Shown piece after piece: positions 45,005 through 54,559 of a stretch of DNA of 64,000 bases (position 1 is its first letter; each line of letters starts with the position of its first letter). The notes under the pieces were generated by a model. It saw only the letters and a program-made list of their open reading frames with translations, searched no databases and was not told the DNA's origin. This stretch comes from Agrypnia vestita (taxonomy: Eukaryota > Arthropoda > Insecta > Trichoptera > Phryganeidae). The stretch lies in the NCBI GenBank assembly GCA_016648135.1, contig JADDOH010002592.1, positions 248,001-312,000 of the forward strand, in the 5' to 3' direction. Made by a program: the position numbers and the translations under genes.

Positions 45005-46020
45005 CGTAAGATTTTTTTTATGTCTGTCTCCATTTTAGGTATAATTGTAAGACGATGGAAAAGACCATTATCATGTTTTAATATAAAATTCATTATTATA
45101 AAGGAAAAGTTACGCTTATCATTTCACCTGCCCATTTTCCTTTGACTGGCCAATAGTAATACGAAGGAGGGTCCAAAGAGCGATCATGTCAATGTTTTTA
45201 ACTTATTGGCTTCATTTATAAAAATCTTTATTCACACTTTACAGCTTAGCCATTCAAATGTTTGCTTACACATTGTATAGTTCTATCGGAAACGTTAAAA
45301 GATTGCTTCTCGATGATTTCTGAACAAAATTAAAAAAAAAAAAAAATTGTTAATCGTTTTCGACCTCGTCCATCCAAATTTTCGAGTAAAGGCACTATGT
45401 TTCTTGAATTTTTTATACAATTTAGTGATCATATTTGAGAAATATTATTTTTACGCTGACTTTTCGAAAACATAGATTATTTTCATGGTCTTGGATCGTC
45501 TTATTTCTTCAGAAAGCTCACGATAACCCACCATTTACTTGAAAACTACTTAGTACATTACGATTATTTAAATAAAATAAGTGTTAATAATAAATTACGA
45601 TTTACTGATGTCATAAATATATAGTACAATAAAATTTCTGGCATGTAATTGTCTAGAAAAAAATCCTTTAAATACTCACGAAGGGAACACCCTTCCAAAT
45701 TTTCAGGATGGCTCAAATACAATTTCGAGACTTTTCAAGTACACTAGTTACAAGTGTAAGCTTAAATATAATTACTGCTAGTTTATACCAATCAATAAAA
45801 CAATCACAGTACAGTTTAAAAAATAATAAAATAGATTAAAATATTTGACAAGAATCGCGTGTAAAAAAAAAGACAAAAACCATAATCCATTTAAGGTGTC
45901 GTATGTCGTTCAAGATTCGATTGCGTTTTTTGTTTGTGGTTAACTTGCAGAAACCTTGTCTGACTTTTCGATAAGATAACGAATGCTTACTGTCTTACTT
46001 ATACTTATACCTATTACTTA
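45005..46020. other. Gene-free AT-rich stretch
   Basis: A poly-A run lies at 45331-45345; nothing else was recognised. Confidence 0.45.
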
Positions 46021-46026
46021 ACTTAT

Positions 46027-46252
46027 ATCCCCACACAAAAAAAAACTTGTGTGGGGATACAAGTCTCTCACAGGTGGTAATACAAATAGGTTAGCTGAAG
46101 TAAATCGTGTCCACAAAACTAATTTCGGTGATCGTGCTTTCGCGGTGGCTGGACCAAAGTTATGGAACAAACTACCTAATAAACTGAGACAAACAGATAG
46201 CTTCCCACAATTTAAAAAACAACTATTTAGACAATCCTATAAAAACCTATAG
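46027..46252 (+). mobile_element. Non-LTR retrotransposon 3' end
   Basis: A 67-codon frame contains NRVHKTNFGDRAFAVAGPKL, then WNKLPNKLR and FPQFKKQLFRQ before a stop. This is the very common LINE ORF2 terminus (F-G-x-R-A-F-x-V-A-G-P-x-L-W-N-x-LP ... FK-x-x-L). The sequence upstream (46027-46049) has an A-run and no reverse transcriptase, so this is 5'-truncated. Confidence 0.75.
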
Positions 46253-46259
46253 AATCTGA

Positions 46260-47340
46260 CCACAACAACACTAGCTAATGTTTTTCACTCCTAGTGTGCA
46301 CTCCGCGGAAACACTTAATTCTTTCAGGCACTCCCAAATAGTATTAAATTTTAATTCCATTCTTGCATGCCACCTAGTGAATAAGTAATAGTAAATAAGT
46401 TTTTTTAGCAGTAAGCTGTTTTGAGAGACAATTTTCTGTGTAAAGCGCCCTCGCGGTGAGTATTATCCAAATATTATTAATAATGAAAAAATCACAATCT
46501 TTTCTGTAAAATATACCAAATTCATACACTAGTGCTCACAAAAACCTTTAACATATGTTATTGTAATCAGCTATTAATTTATGGTGATTTATTGCATATT
46601 AAACTAAACAGAAATTCAAATTTCTAGTTTGTAGTTCACCCTAAGAAAAAAACTGCTTTAGAATAAGGAGCTAAAAAAAAGTGAATTTGTGTATAATTTA
46701 ATTTCAACTTACATATTTATCTAAGTATTTATGTGCAATTTTGTACGTATGATGTCAAGCACTGTTCGCCACTATGTACATTTGTAGCGTTACACAAATA
46801 TGCATTCAGAATTCAACTTTGATATTTTATAAATAAAGTCACAAAAATACAAACACAAATATAAAAGTCAAGTTAATATAAAAGTTTAAAAGTAAAACAT
46901 AACTTTTGAAAACTTTGGAAGCCGACCAATGGCAGACGGCCACGGCCCGCCCGGGGAGCACTTTTCTAACTAAATTAGGGTCGCGTTTTCAGGCTATTAC
47001 GATAACGCACCGAGACATTATTTATAACATTCACTGTTACAGAATCCAGGAGAGATCCTTAATTGCTCTGCAGGTTTTCTGTAGGTTTTCTCGGCTTCTC
47101 TGCCCTGTCTCTGCAACCTTTCCAAAAAACCTGCCAGGTATTCTAGAGAAGTCGAAAAATCGCCCAGAAAAATATCACAAAAGATTCTTAACGACCGGGA
47201 TAATCCAAGTTGGTTCATTTTGAGTCATTAGATCATTTGTCAGCGACTGGGATAGCTGCAGCAAGCTCGTCTTCTTCTTATGCCATCTTCTATCGGAGAT
47301 TACGATTTTATTTTTTAAGTTTGTGTTTACTGGGGTATTA
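46260..47340. other. Gene-free stretch with an open, GC-richer segment
   Basis: 46906-47223 is open for 105 codons on the plus strand, but the start is arbitrary and no domain is recognised. Confidence 0.35.
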
Positions 47341-47410
47341 TGCCGTGGTTTTACGACCTTTCGGGCCGACGTTTCGGATCACATTGCAGGGTCCATCATC
47401 AGGGCTGATG
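47340..47410 (-). ncRNA. Hammerhead-ribozyme-like motif with stem I arm (minus strand)
   Basis: On the minus strand: CTGATGA (47402-47396), then GGACCCTGCAATGTGATCC, then GAAAC (47375-47371) and GTC-GGCCCGAAAGGTCGTAA. Both halves of the hammerhead core are intact and follow the consensus seen at 41709 and 60464. The downstream CGAAAGGTCGTAA is the stem I strand that pairs at the 60-kb copy. No Penelope coding sequence is adjacent. Confidence 0.5.
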
Positions 47411-47629
47411 TGTTGTCTTGAATGTTGGTGTTGTGGTTAACTATCGGCTTGCAATACCGTGCCGAAGTCATGATGTGTTGTATGTACGATTTTATTTACT
47501 CAAAAAACGTTTTTCCCAGTCATGAGATGCGGTGTCTTCCTACACTTTTTTTACCTCTTATAATCACTTATAATCTCCATAATCAGTCATTAACTTATTT
47601 CATCGTTCACAATCGAAATTTCTAGAACC

Positions 47630-47880
47630 AGACAACGAACAACCGATCCCAGGAAGTCTGTTTTCTTTCTTTCCAGATAGATTGATTAAGCCACGAAACA
47701 AGACACTACATCTACCTAGGCATATAAGGCATATTACAGAAGGAACACGACCAAGAGGAAGATAAGGAAATCCCAAATATGTTATATCAAATGAAAACAT
47801 AGCTACCTACTTACGTGTTGTGTTGAAGAACAGACACATGGAAAGTAATACAAGACATGATCCTTATCCTAAAGTATATT
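47630..47880 (+). mobile_element. Highly decayed LINE C-terminus
   Basis: The frame around 47715-47765 reads HIRHITEGTRPRGR before a stop, reminiscent of the G-x-RPRGRP box of RTE-like LINEs. The rest is too degraded to be sure. Confidence 0.25.
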
Positions 47881-48798
47881 TTTAATTAATGCGATTTGCA
47901 GGATTAATATTCGAGGGTTAATTCAGAGATTTAATCAATATTTATTTTATATTATGTATATGAATATATGTTAGCGCCATTTAGATCGCAGATGAAATGG
48001 ATTATATCATCCCCGCTTCCTCCCTTGTCCTTCACCCATCTACCTTGTCTGTTACCCACATATCCAAGCACAGATCTGTATTCAGTTCGAATAACTCTGC
48101 CAAGTGTCGATTACCCAAAAGATTATACGCCTTCTGTGTGTATTGCTTACCGCCGCTAAGAAACATAATATACCACTTTAGAGTATCTGCTATATCTATT
48201 TATTTATTAACTGCATAAAACTAAATCAACACGAATAATAGCATATGTTATCCATCCCAAGAAGGGAGCACCTAACCGCTTGTTGCATGGTGGACCGCAA
48301 CAGAAAATTACACAACCAGCATCCAGAAAAGTTAGAGCTTGCGTCTTTCTCCTGTCAAATCCGTTTTCATATATACCAATATATAATAGCAAAAAGTGAA
48401 TATTGATAAAATCCCTGAAGAATTTATCAAATTTTGTAAGCAGCTATGAATGGTAATTTCAAAAAGTGTTGTCAATAAGATTCCCACACGACACAAACCC
48501 GTCCATCATTACGATGCCAGAATCCATATCCTCCATGGATGAGGTATTTTGTGGGAGGGTGGGAGAAGGTTTCAGCACGGTAAGATATATCCTAGCTTTA
48601 AAAGGGGGAAATATAATGGCGAAAATTTTTTTTAAAAACAACTGGTTGCGCACACAAATGTCGTACAATTTCTTAAGCAACGTTGTCGTTGCGGCGATGG
48701 TAAATCTATAAATTATTAGATATTTATTAATCTGTTGACCTGCATAATTTTATTATATTGTATACAAGATTTAATGAATATTTTTTCCTTGTACGAAG

Positions 48799-49612
48799 AA
48801 CACTACAAAAACCAATACCTTGGTGCTTACTGTATGCTGATGATAATGTTCTAATAGACAATTAAGCTTCAGAGCTACATGAGACCTTCAACACATGGGT
48901 GACAGAGCTGGAAAGGCACGGATTGAGAATAAGCCGAACAAAAACTGAATACATGGAGTATGACATTGTAGGAACAGAAGACAATGGTTGTGATATACTT
49001 ATCGACAACAAGACAAAGCTACCCAAAGTGTCATACATAAAATTCCTTGGATCCGTGTAAACGGCTAATGCTCGTGTAGATGAAGATGTAAATCACCGTA
49101 CCAATACAGCATGGTTGAAGTAGAGATCTCTTTCTGGCGTGCTCTACGACAAAATAATGCCAATCAGAACCAAAAGCGACATGTTTAAAACAGTGGCAAG
49201 ACCTGCAATGTTGTATGGTGCAGAATGGTGGGCAACATCCAAAAAGCACGAACAACAGCTGCATATAACTGAAATAAAAACGTTGCGGTGGGCAAGCGGT
49301 GTAAAACGCATTGACAGAATCCGCAATGAGTATGTCAGAGGGTCTTTCAAAGTGGCACCGATAGCTGAAAAGCTAAAAGAGATGGATGGTCATGCGTAGA
49401 GATGAAGACTTCTCGGTGAGAAGCACTGAACTATCACAACTAAACCTAGAGCTAAAAGCAGTCCCCCAGCAACATGGGGGACTTATATTGAGAGAGAGCT
49501 GGCAGCACAAGATGTTCCCATTTTGACAACCAGGACAGACGATCCTGGCGCCATTGTACAAGGAGGCCCGACCCTGGATGAAACGAGATAAAGGGGCAGG
49601 GAAAAAAGGAAG
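48799..49612 (+). mobile_element. LINE reverse transcriptase 3' half, broken
   Basis: PWCLLYADDNVLI carries the catalytic YADD (48833-48844). It is followed by LERHGLRISRTKTEYMEYD, VSYIKFLGS, MFKTVARPAMLYGAEWWATS and IKTLRWASGVKRIDRIRNEY. The end is a GAAGAAG tail near 49601-49613. This order (motif C, thumb, C-terminal box, purine tail) is standard for RTE-like LINEs. Stops (after LIDN, after FLGSV, before SLSGV) and frame shifts after ~49400 show it is dead. The endonuclease and RT motifs before YADD are missing. Confidence 0.85.
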
Positions 49613-49647
49613 AAGATTTTTTCATTTCACGAGCCCTAGTAGATCGG

Positions 49648-49972
49648 ACTCTATACGCATTTCAAAAGTATACAATTTTTGGGTGATTAGGAATGTTATT
49701 ACAAATTACCTATTATAATTTATTATACTGTCCATAATTACCTATTATAATTTATTACACTTTGTGTGTGACGTGACTCTGTAGGTATTTCAAAAGTATA
49801 CAATTTTTGTGTGTTTAGGAATATTATTACAAATTATTATAATTTATTATACCGTCCATATTCTTTGTGTGTGATGTGACTCTATAGGCATTTAAAAAGC
49901 ATAAAATTTCTGTGATTAGGAATGATATTACAAATTATTATAATTTATTATACTATCCATACAACTGAGTGT
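49648..49972. repeat. ~105-125-bp tandem repeat, three copies
   Basis: Units start at GACTCTATACGCATTT (49648), GACTCTGTAGGTATTT (49774) and GACTCTATAGGCATTT (49878). Each contains ATTACAAATTATTATAATTT-like sequence and ends near ACTGTCCAT/ACCGTCCAT/ACTATCCAT. Confidence 0.8.
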
Positions 49973-50333
49973 GAGGGAGAAGTCACCGCATTCTTAAGTC
50001 TACCTGTACAATACGGCAGTAGTATGCAATGGTGGCGCGCATGTACAAAGGAACGTTACAGCGCTAAAACTGTACATTGTGCGTACCCCAGCGTCGCCAC
50101 CACCAGCCCGGTGTTTTAGTTTAATAATAAGTAAACTACAATGAGCAGCGCCCAGGTCCGTGGGTGGGGGGGGGGGAGAGTGCAAACATAAATGCAATTC
50201 CGCAAACTGCCGAGGACTGCTCCTGCGGTATTATGACGGCGGCTTTCGGGGTTTTAGTTTCAAATCTCGCAACCTTGGTGCCCAACAAGGGTGGACTAAG
50301 GCTGTTTCGGAATTTAACCTAATTTAACCTAAT

Positions 50334-50862
50334 TTAACCCTTAAATGCATGAAGTCTGATTTTTGTGTGAAAAAAATATATTTTATAGAGCTTCACCCGT
50401 AGACTAAGGGAAAAATAATAAAAAAAAACATTGTTTTATTTTTTCATTTTTTTTTTCAAAAAATTACCATGTGCCATTTTCGGCACCACATGCATTTAAT
50501 GCTAAATTAATGCATGACTTCCTGTGCATTTAGTATAAAAAAGATAAAAATAATTGTATGAATACAAAATTGATAAACACACCTGCTCGTTTTATATTTT
50601 TCTGGGTAATAAATCTGTCAAATAACAAAGATTTCTTTTGATCGAATACGGACATAAAGATAAAGACATCGACTTTTTCTATAATTTGATAGTTTAGTAA
50701 AAAATGGCTGTTTGGGAATGGACAAAATTATTTTTTTTTTTTAATTCAATGACTGAGGAATACTTTTATAAGGATTGATATAAAGAATGACAAATATTTT
50801 GTGTGATAATTGAAAACAAAATCAATGTTCCGTTTTCGGCACAATATGCATTTAAGGGTTAA
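50334..50862. mobile_element. piggyBac-like MITE (529 bp) in telomere-like repeats
   Basis: Ends are TTAACCCTTAAATGCAT (50334-50350) and its exact reverse complement (50846-50862): a TTAA target site at both ends and a 13-bp terminal inverted repeat starting CCC, as in piggyBac elements. Subterminal motifs (TTTTCGGCACCACATGCATT near 50476; TTTTCGGCACAATATGCATT near 50833) add to the match. No transposase is present. The left flank is (AATTTAACCT)n and the right flank is (AACCT)n, so the target was a TTAGG-related array. Confidence 0.75.
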
Positions 50863-50889
50863 CCTAACCTAACCTAACCTAACCTAACC
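50861..50889. repeat. Telomere-type (CCTAA)n tract
   Basis: Five uninterrupted AACCT units plus a partial, the insect telomeric pentamer. It is interstitial: it joins the piggyBac-like MITE on the left and a Helitron-like 5' end on the right. Confidence 0.85.
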
Positions 50890-50897
50890 ATCGACAC

Positions 50898-51771
50898 GCT
50901 TACCTATACCTATAAAACTCAATGTCTGTCTGTCTGTTCTCTATACAAATCCACACTTTTTGTCAAATCATTTGTCCGATTCCATCAAAATTTTGAATAC
51001 TTATGCTTTAGGACCCGGCGGGTAACATAGGCAACATTTCCCCCCTGTTTTCAGACCCCTTCCCCTCCCCCTGACATATTTTCAATGCAAATTTGTACCA
51101 TTCTGTGTACCTGCCAGTGATGACGTAAGGATTGGAGACTATGGCTCTTACAAAGAAAAATGTATAAAAGCTCAAATGCACGCAACGATCCATGGAGAGA
51201 TCCATGCTTGGAGTAAGCCTAAGAGATAGAATTAGAAACGACTAAATTAGTCGCAGAACTAGAGTAGTGGATATCATGGATCGTGTGCGAAGCTAAAATG
51301 GCAATGGGCAGGACATTTTGCAAGACAGGATACTACAAGATGGCCTCCCAGAGTCCAGAAATGGAGACCTTGGGAAAATAAAAGAGGCATCGGAAGACCT
51401 CAAAAGAGATGGGTCGATGATATTGTCGCTGTGGGGGGAAAGAAATGGCTACAATTAGCCAACAACAGGGAAGAATTGAAAAATAAGGAAGATCAGCCTA
51501 TATCCAGCAGTAGAAAGACGAAGGCTGATGAAGAAGAAGAAAAAGAAAGATCTGTACCATTTGACCGATCGGACTCAAAATTTGCAAAATTATTCTTAAA
51601 GACTCGTCGTGTAACATATGCTACATTTCCCCCTATTCTTTTAACTCTTCCCCTTCGATGATATATTTTCGATGCAAATCTATACCGTTCGAATCGAACC
51701 TTTGTTTACCCTCACAAAATTATTTGAAACTTAATGCTTAACCCGTGCAACGCTGGATATGAACAGCTAGT
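50898..51771 (+). mobile_element. Helitron-like element split by a LINE
   Basis: The start region CTATACCTATAAAACTCAAT followed by GTCTGTCTGTCTGT resembles insect Helitron 5' ends. The 3' end ACCCGTGCAACGCTGGATAT followed by GAACAGCTAG-T ends in CTAG before T, with a decayed hairpin upstream. The segment is interrupted at about 51110-51549 by a LINE; the shared block (AATGCAAATYTGTACCRTT) appears on both sides. Related copies end at 52531 and 53528. No Rep/helicase gene, so non-autonomous. Confidence 0.5.
51180..51549 (+). mobile_element. RTE-like LINE C-terminus nested in a Helitron-like element
   Basis: SMLGVSLRDRIRN at ~51202, then (shifted) TRVVDIMDRVRS, NGNGQ and a GRPQKRW-like box in another frame, ending before GATGAAGAAGAAGAAAAAGA (51528-51547). 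Same family as 25866-26225. Several frameshifts and stops. It interrupts a sequence that continues in the Helitron-like family on both sides. Confidence 0.65.
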
Positions 51772-51774
51772 AGT

Positions 51775-52345
51775 ACATATTACAGAACTCGACAAATTGT
51801 CACCTTTCATTGCCACAATTCCAGTACTAATTATCTGTCGAATTCTGTGATTAGCAGAATATTAAAGACTGGTAATGAATTTGGTTATATGGTTGACGTT
51901 TTCGATGACAATCCAGTGAAAATAAAGTTTACACTTAAAGAGACAATACTACTTCATTACTAACTTCAACTATTAATATATACATATAATGATGTGTCAA
52001 AACATGGAGAAAAATTTAAAACTAAGGTACAGTTAGCGTTTTTGAAAGCTTAAAAATTTAATATTAAAATCCATCTAAACGATGCCCTTTCCGGCTACAA
52101 AAATCGAACCGAATTTTCTTTTTTGTAAAAATTGTTTTCTCTTTTTTTGTAATTAATAATCTTTATTAATTAAAATACCTTGACCCTTATTTAAAAAATG
52201 TTGCGGAAACATGTAGCTGGGTGAATGATAGATAATTTATATTTAAAAAATTTCTTTATATCTTACAGAATCTTGATTATTTTGTTATTTATGATTAGAT
52301 TGTGTTCTAAAATAAAAGTAAATCGCGCTGAACCACGCGTTTTTT
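51775..52345. other. AT-rich stretch, possible decayed Penelope tail
   Basis: CTTGACCCTTATTTAAAAAA ... GCGGAAACATGTAG at 52180-52218 resembles the GAAACATG motif group. Otherwise nothing is recognised. Confidence 0.3.
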
Positions 52346-52349
52346 AGTT

Positions 52350-52531
52350 GCATTTTACAATTGTGATGAAAATATGTAGTCATTCCCCACCTCTCTCCGG
52401 GATATTCTACCCACCTCCTGCCTGGATTAAATGGAAACATTTTTATTACTTAGAGGTTTTGCAAAGCAATGGCACCTTTTCCTCACAAACCAAATTTGTT
52501 ACCCTGGCAACGCCGGGTAAGGATCGCTAGT
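52350..52531 (+). mobile_element. Helitron-like 3' end with intact hairpin
   Basis: ACCCTGGCAACGCCGGGT at 52501-52518 forms a stem (ACCC-GGC/GCC-GGGT around AAC). Eight nucleotides later GCTAG is followed by T (52531). The hairpin-then-CTRR layout is the hallmark of Helitron 3' termini. The upstream 150 bp resembles the segment before 53528 (ATTCTAYCCA, GATTAAATGRAAACATT). Confidence 0.55.
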
Positions 52532-52795
52532 AAATAATTTAACAAAATAAAGTGTTATTTAGAAAGAAATTATTACAATTTCGTTAATAATTGATAATTA
52601 CTAGCTATACACTCGTGAACAATCACTAAATATAATTTAAATATTATTTATTTACGCATAAAAAAAAACCTGCCAAGCGTCGAACGAGGGAGGCGTAAAT
52701 TAATGGTTCTCGTCTTGTCTAAGCCCTGCTCTTACAACGTGTAGTATATATAGTATATTTTTGACGACCCAAGGAGAAGCGGTGGTGACTATGTC

Positions 52796-52828
52796 GGTTA
52801 GGTTAGGTTAGGTTAGGTTAGGTTAGGT
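52796..52828. repeat. Telomere-type (TTAGG)n tract
   Basis: Six GGTTA units followed by GGT; interstitial and in the opposite orientation to the 50861 tract. Confidence 0.85.
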
Positions 52829-53061
52829 CCGTATTTCCTCGTCCGAGTCTTTCTCCAGCCGTGTCATTTCGTTTTTTAGCCATTAGGTCCAGGAAGTTAC
52901 GGAGTTGCGGGAGAGACAGAAAACGAAATTACTGAACATTTAAAAAAATTGTGAACTTTTTAAAATAAAAATATATATGCGAACACGGAATACGTGTCAC
53001 ATCAATATTTTTATTATTTTCAAATTAAGCTTAAGGCTCGTGCTATGAAAATAGGACTCAC

Positions 53062-53150
53062 TTGTTGGTCTGGAGTGAGGTTCGAACCCGCGTCCTTTGG
53101 ATCATGAGGCGAGAGTCCCAACCACAAGACGAACAAGCTATTCTAAAATT
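53062..53150 (-). repeat. tRNA-like sequence (possible SINE head)
   Basis: On the minus strand, GTCTTGTGGTTGGGACTC (A-box-like), CTCATGA in the anticodon-loop position and GCGGGTTCGAACCTC (B box with TTCGAA) occur in tRNA order. Outer CTTGTT/AACAAG can pair. Stems are imperfect, so a tRNA-derived SINE or pseudogene is more likely than a working tRNA. Confidence 0.4.
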
Positions 53151-53164
53151 ACATTTTGAATTGG

Positions 53165-53528
53165 ATTAGTTTACCCCTTCCCCACACAATGATATATTTT
53201 CAATGCAAATCTGTACCGTTCGACCGATCGGACTGAAAATTTGCAAACTTATTCTTCAGGACCAGTCACCAGTCTAACCCATCCTCTCCCCAGATATATT
53301 TTCTGTACAAATCTACACCGCTTCACCGATTGGACCCAAATTTTGTATACATATTCCCGGCGGAAAAAATAGGCCAAATTTCTTCCTCAGGTATTCTATC
53401 CATCAAAGCCTTGATTAAATGAAAACATTGTTTTAGAATCATTACAAAACATGGAACCTTTGTTACCCCCATAAATTTATTTTCAACTTAATCCTTAACC
53501 CGTGCAACGCCGGATACGAGCAGCTAGT
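53165..53528 (+). mobile_element. Helitron-like 3' segment, copy 3
   Basis: Contains AATGCAAATCTGTACCGTTC, a second diverged unit (CAAATCTACACCGCTTCACC), and the terminus ACCCGTGCAACGCCGGATAC, GAGCAGCTAG-T. It is closely related to the element ending at 51771 and less so to 52531. Confidence 0.5.
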
Positions 53529-53719
53529 TTTATAATAAAGAGCTACGTTTACCGTCGAATGTAAAACCTAGAAGTCATCAAATAATATATATTCAAAAAC
53601 ACATTCATATTTGTGAAGTTGTAATTTTTCAGAACAAAGTTCTGTGAAATATTTAATAACCAAATTAATTAATCAATTAGAAAGACATACAGAAAAATCT
53701 AATTCACGAAAAAATATAA

Positions 53720-53798
53720 GGTTACTACTGGGATTCGAATATACCCAGGTCACCTCCTTTCCGAGGCCGGTGCTCTGACCACTAAGTTATAGCAACCC
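53720..53798 (-). repeat. tRNA-like sequence (SINE head or pseudogene)
   Basis: The minus strand starts GGTTGCTATAACTTAGTGGT (acceptor and A box). It has CTCGGAA in the anticodon-loop position and CTGGG-TATATTCGAAT-CCCAG, a perfect T stem, and ends AGTAACC, pairing with the start (with a G-T). The T loop is longer than normal and the anticodon stem is poor. It is inside a foldback structure. Confidence 0.5.
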
Positions 53799-53983
53799 TC
53801 TATATTTCCGTGAATATATCGACCTTATATGTAGTTCTTATTTTTATTAATTGATTCATTTTTATTTTTGTCCATAGAGCAATCCACTTTTTTGATACGG
53901 TAGTTGAAATTACTTTGCAATGCCACCGCTAGATGGACGCCATGATTAATTTAATAATTCATTTTTATTTGTAACATAACGAA

Positions 53984-54420
53984 CATATGCTCAGGGAGAG
54001 CAAATTGAAGATATACAAGACCTGTGTCCGCCCAATCATGACGTACGGTATCGAGACAAGGGCTGACACTACCAAAACAAAAAATCTCCTAAGAACAACT
54101 GAGATGAAGACTCTCCGACCCATTGCGGGACTGACAATCCGAGACCGAGTGAGGAATTCCGAAATACGAAGGACTTGTGACGTCGAGGATATTGTCCGAT
54201 GGGGAAGATCTAGAAGACGTTGCTGGAGAGATCATGTGGAGAGAGCTTGTACTGAGAGAGTAGTGAGCATAGCAGCGAACAAGCTGCCGTCTGGTACCAG
54301 ACTCCCAGGAAGACCGCATAAAAGATGGCGAGATAGCTGGACATCTGTATCCCAGGAACAGGCTCCGAACAATGACAGGACGCAGTCCTAGATGAAGCAG
54401 AAGAAGAAGAAGAAGAAGAT
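53984..54420 (+). mobile_element. RTE-like LINE C-terminus with GAA tail
   Basis: A 134-codon frame reads LKIYKTCVRPIMTYGIETRA, LLRTTEMKTLRPIAGLTIRD, RVRNSEIRRTCDVEDIVRWG, then RLPGRPHKRWRDSW. A stop follows, then QKKKKKK from a (GAA)n tail at 54395-54419. It is one of the better-preserved LINE ends here and is the same family as 38022-38384. 5'-truncated, no reverse-transcriptase core. Confidence 0.85.
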
Positions 54421-54559
54421 TTTTATTTGGACATACATTTATACAACAGATATTATATATATTCAAGAACACATTCATATTTGTGAAGTTGTATTTTTTC
54501 GTGAATTAGATTTTTCTGTATGTCTTTCTAATTGATTAATTAATTTGGTCATCAAATAA

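Larger units (their letters stand above)
53584..54552. mobile_element. Foldback structure enclosing a tRNA-like sequence and a LINE
   Basis: 53656-53717 and 54491-54552 are reverse complements (about 60 of 62). In addition 53584-53630 is repeated directly at 54454-54500 (AACACATTCATATTTGTGAA). The right end therefore carries both sequences fused, whereas on the left they are separated by ~25 bp that includes the palindrome CAGAACAAAGTTCTG. The interior has a tRNA-like sequence (53720-53798) and a LINE (53984-54420). Confidence 0.75.

Noticed and set aside
46906..47223. 105-codon plus-strand frame
   Set aside because: No domain, arbitrary start, and also partly open on the other strand.
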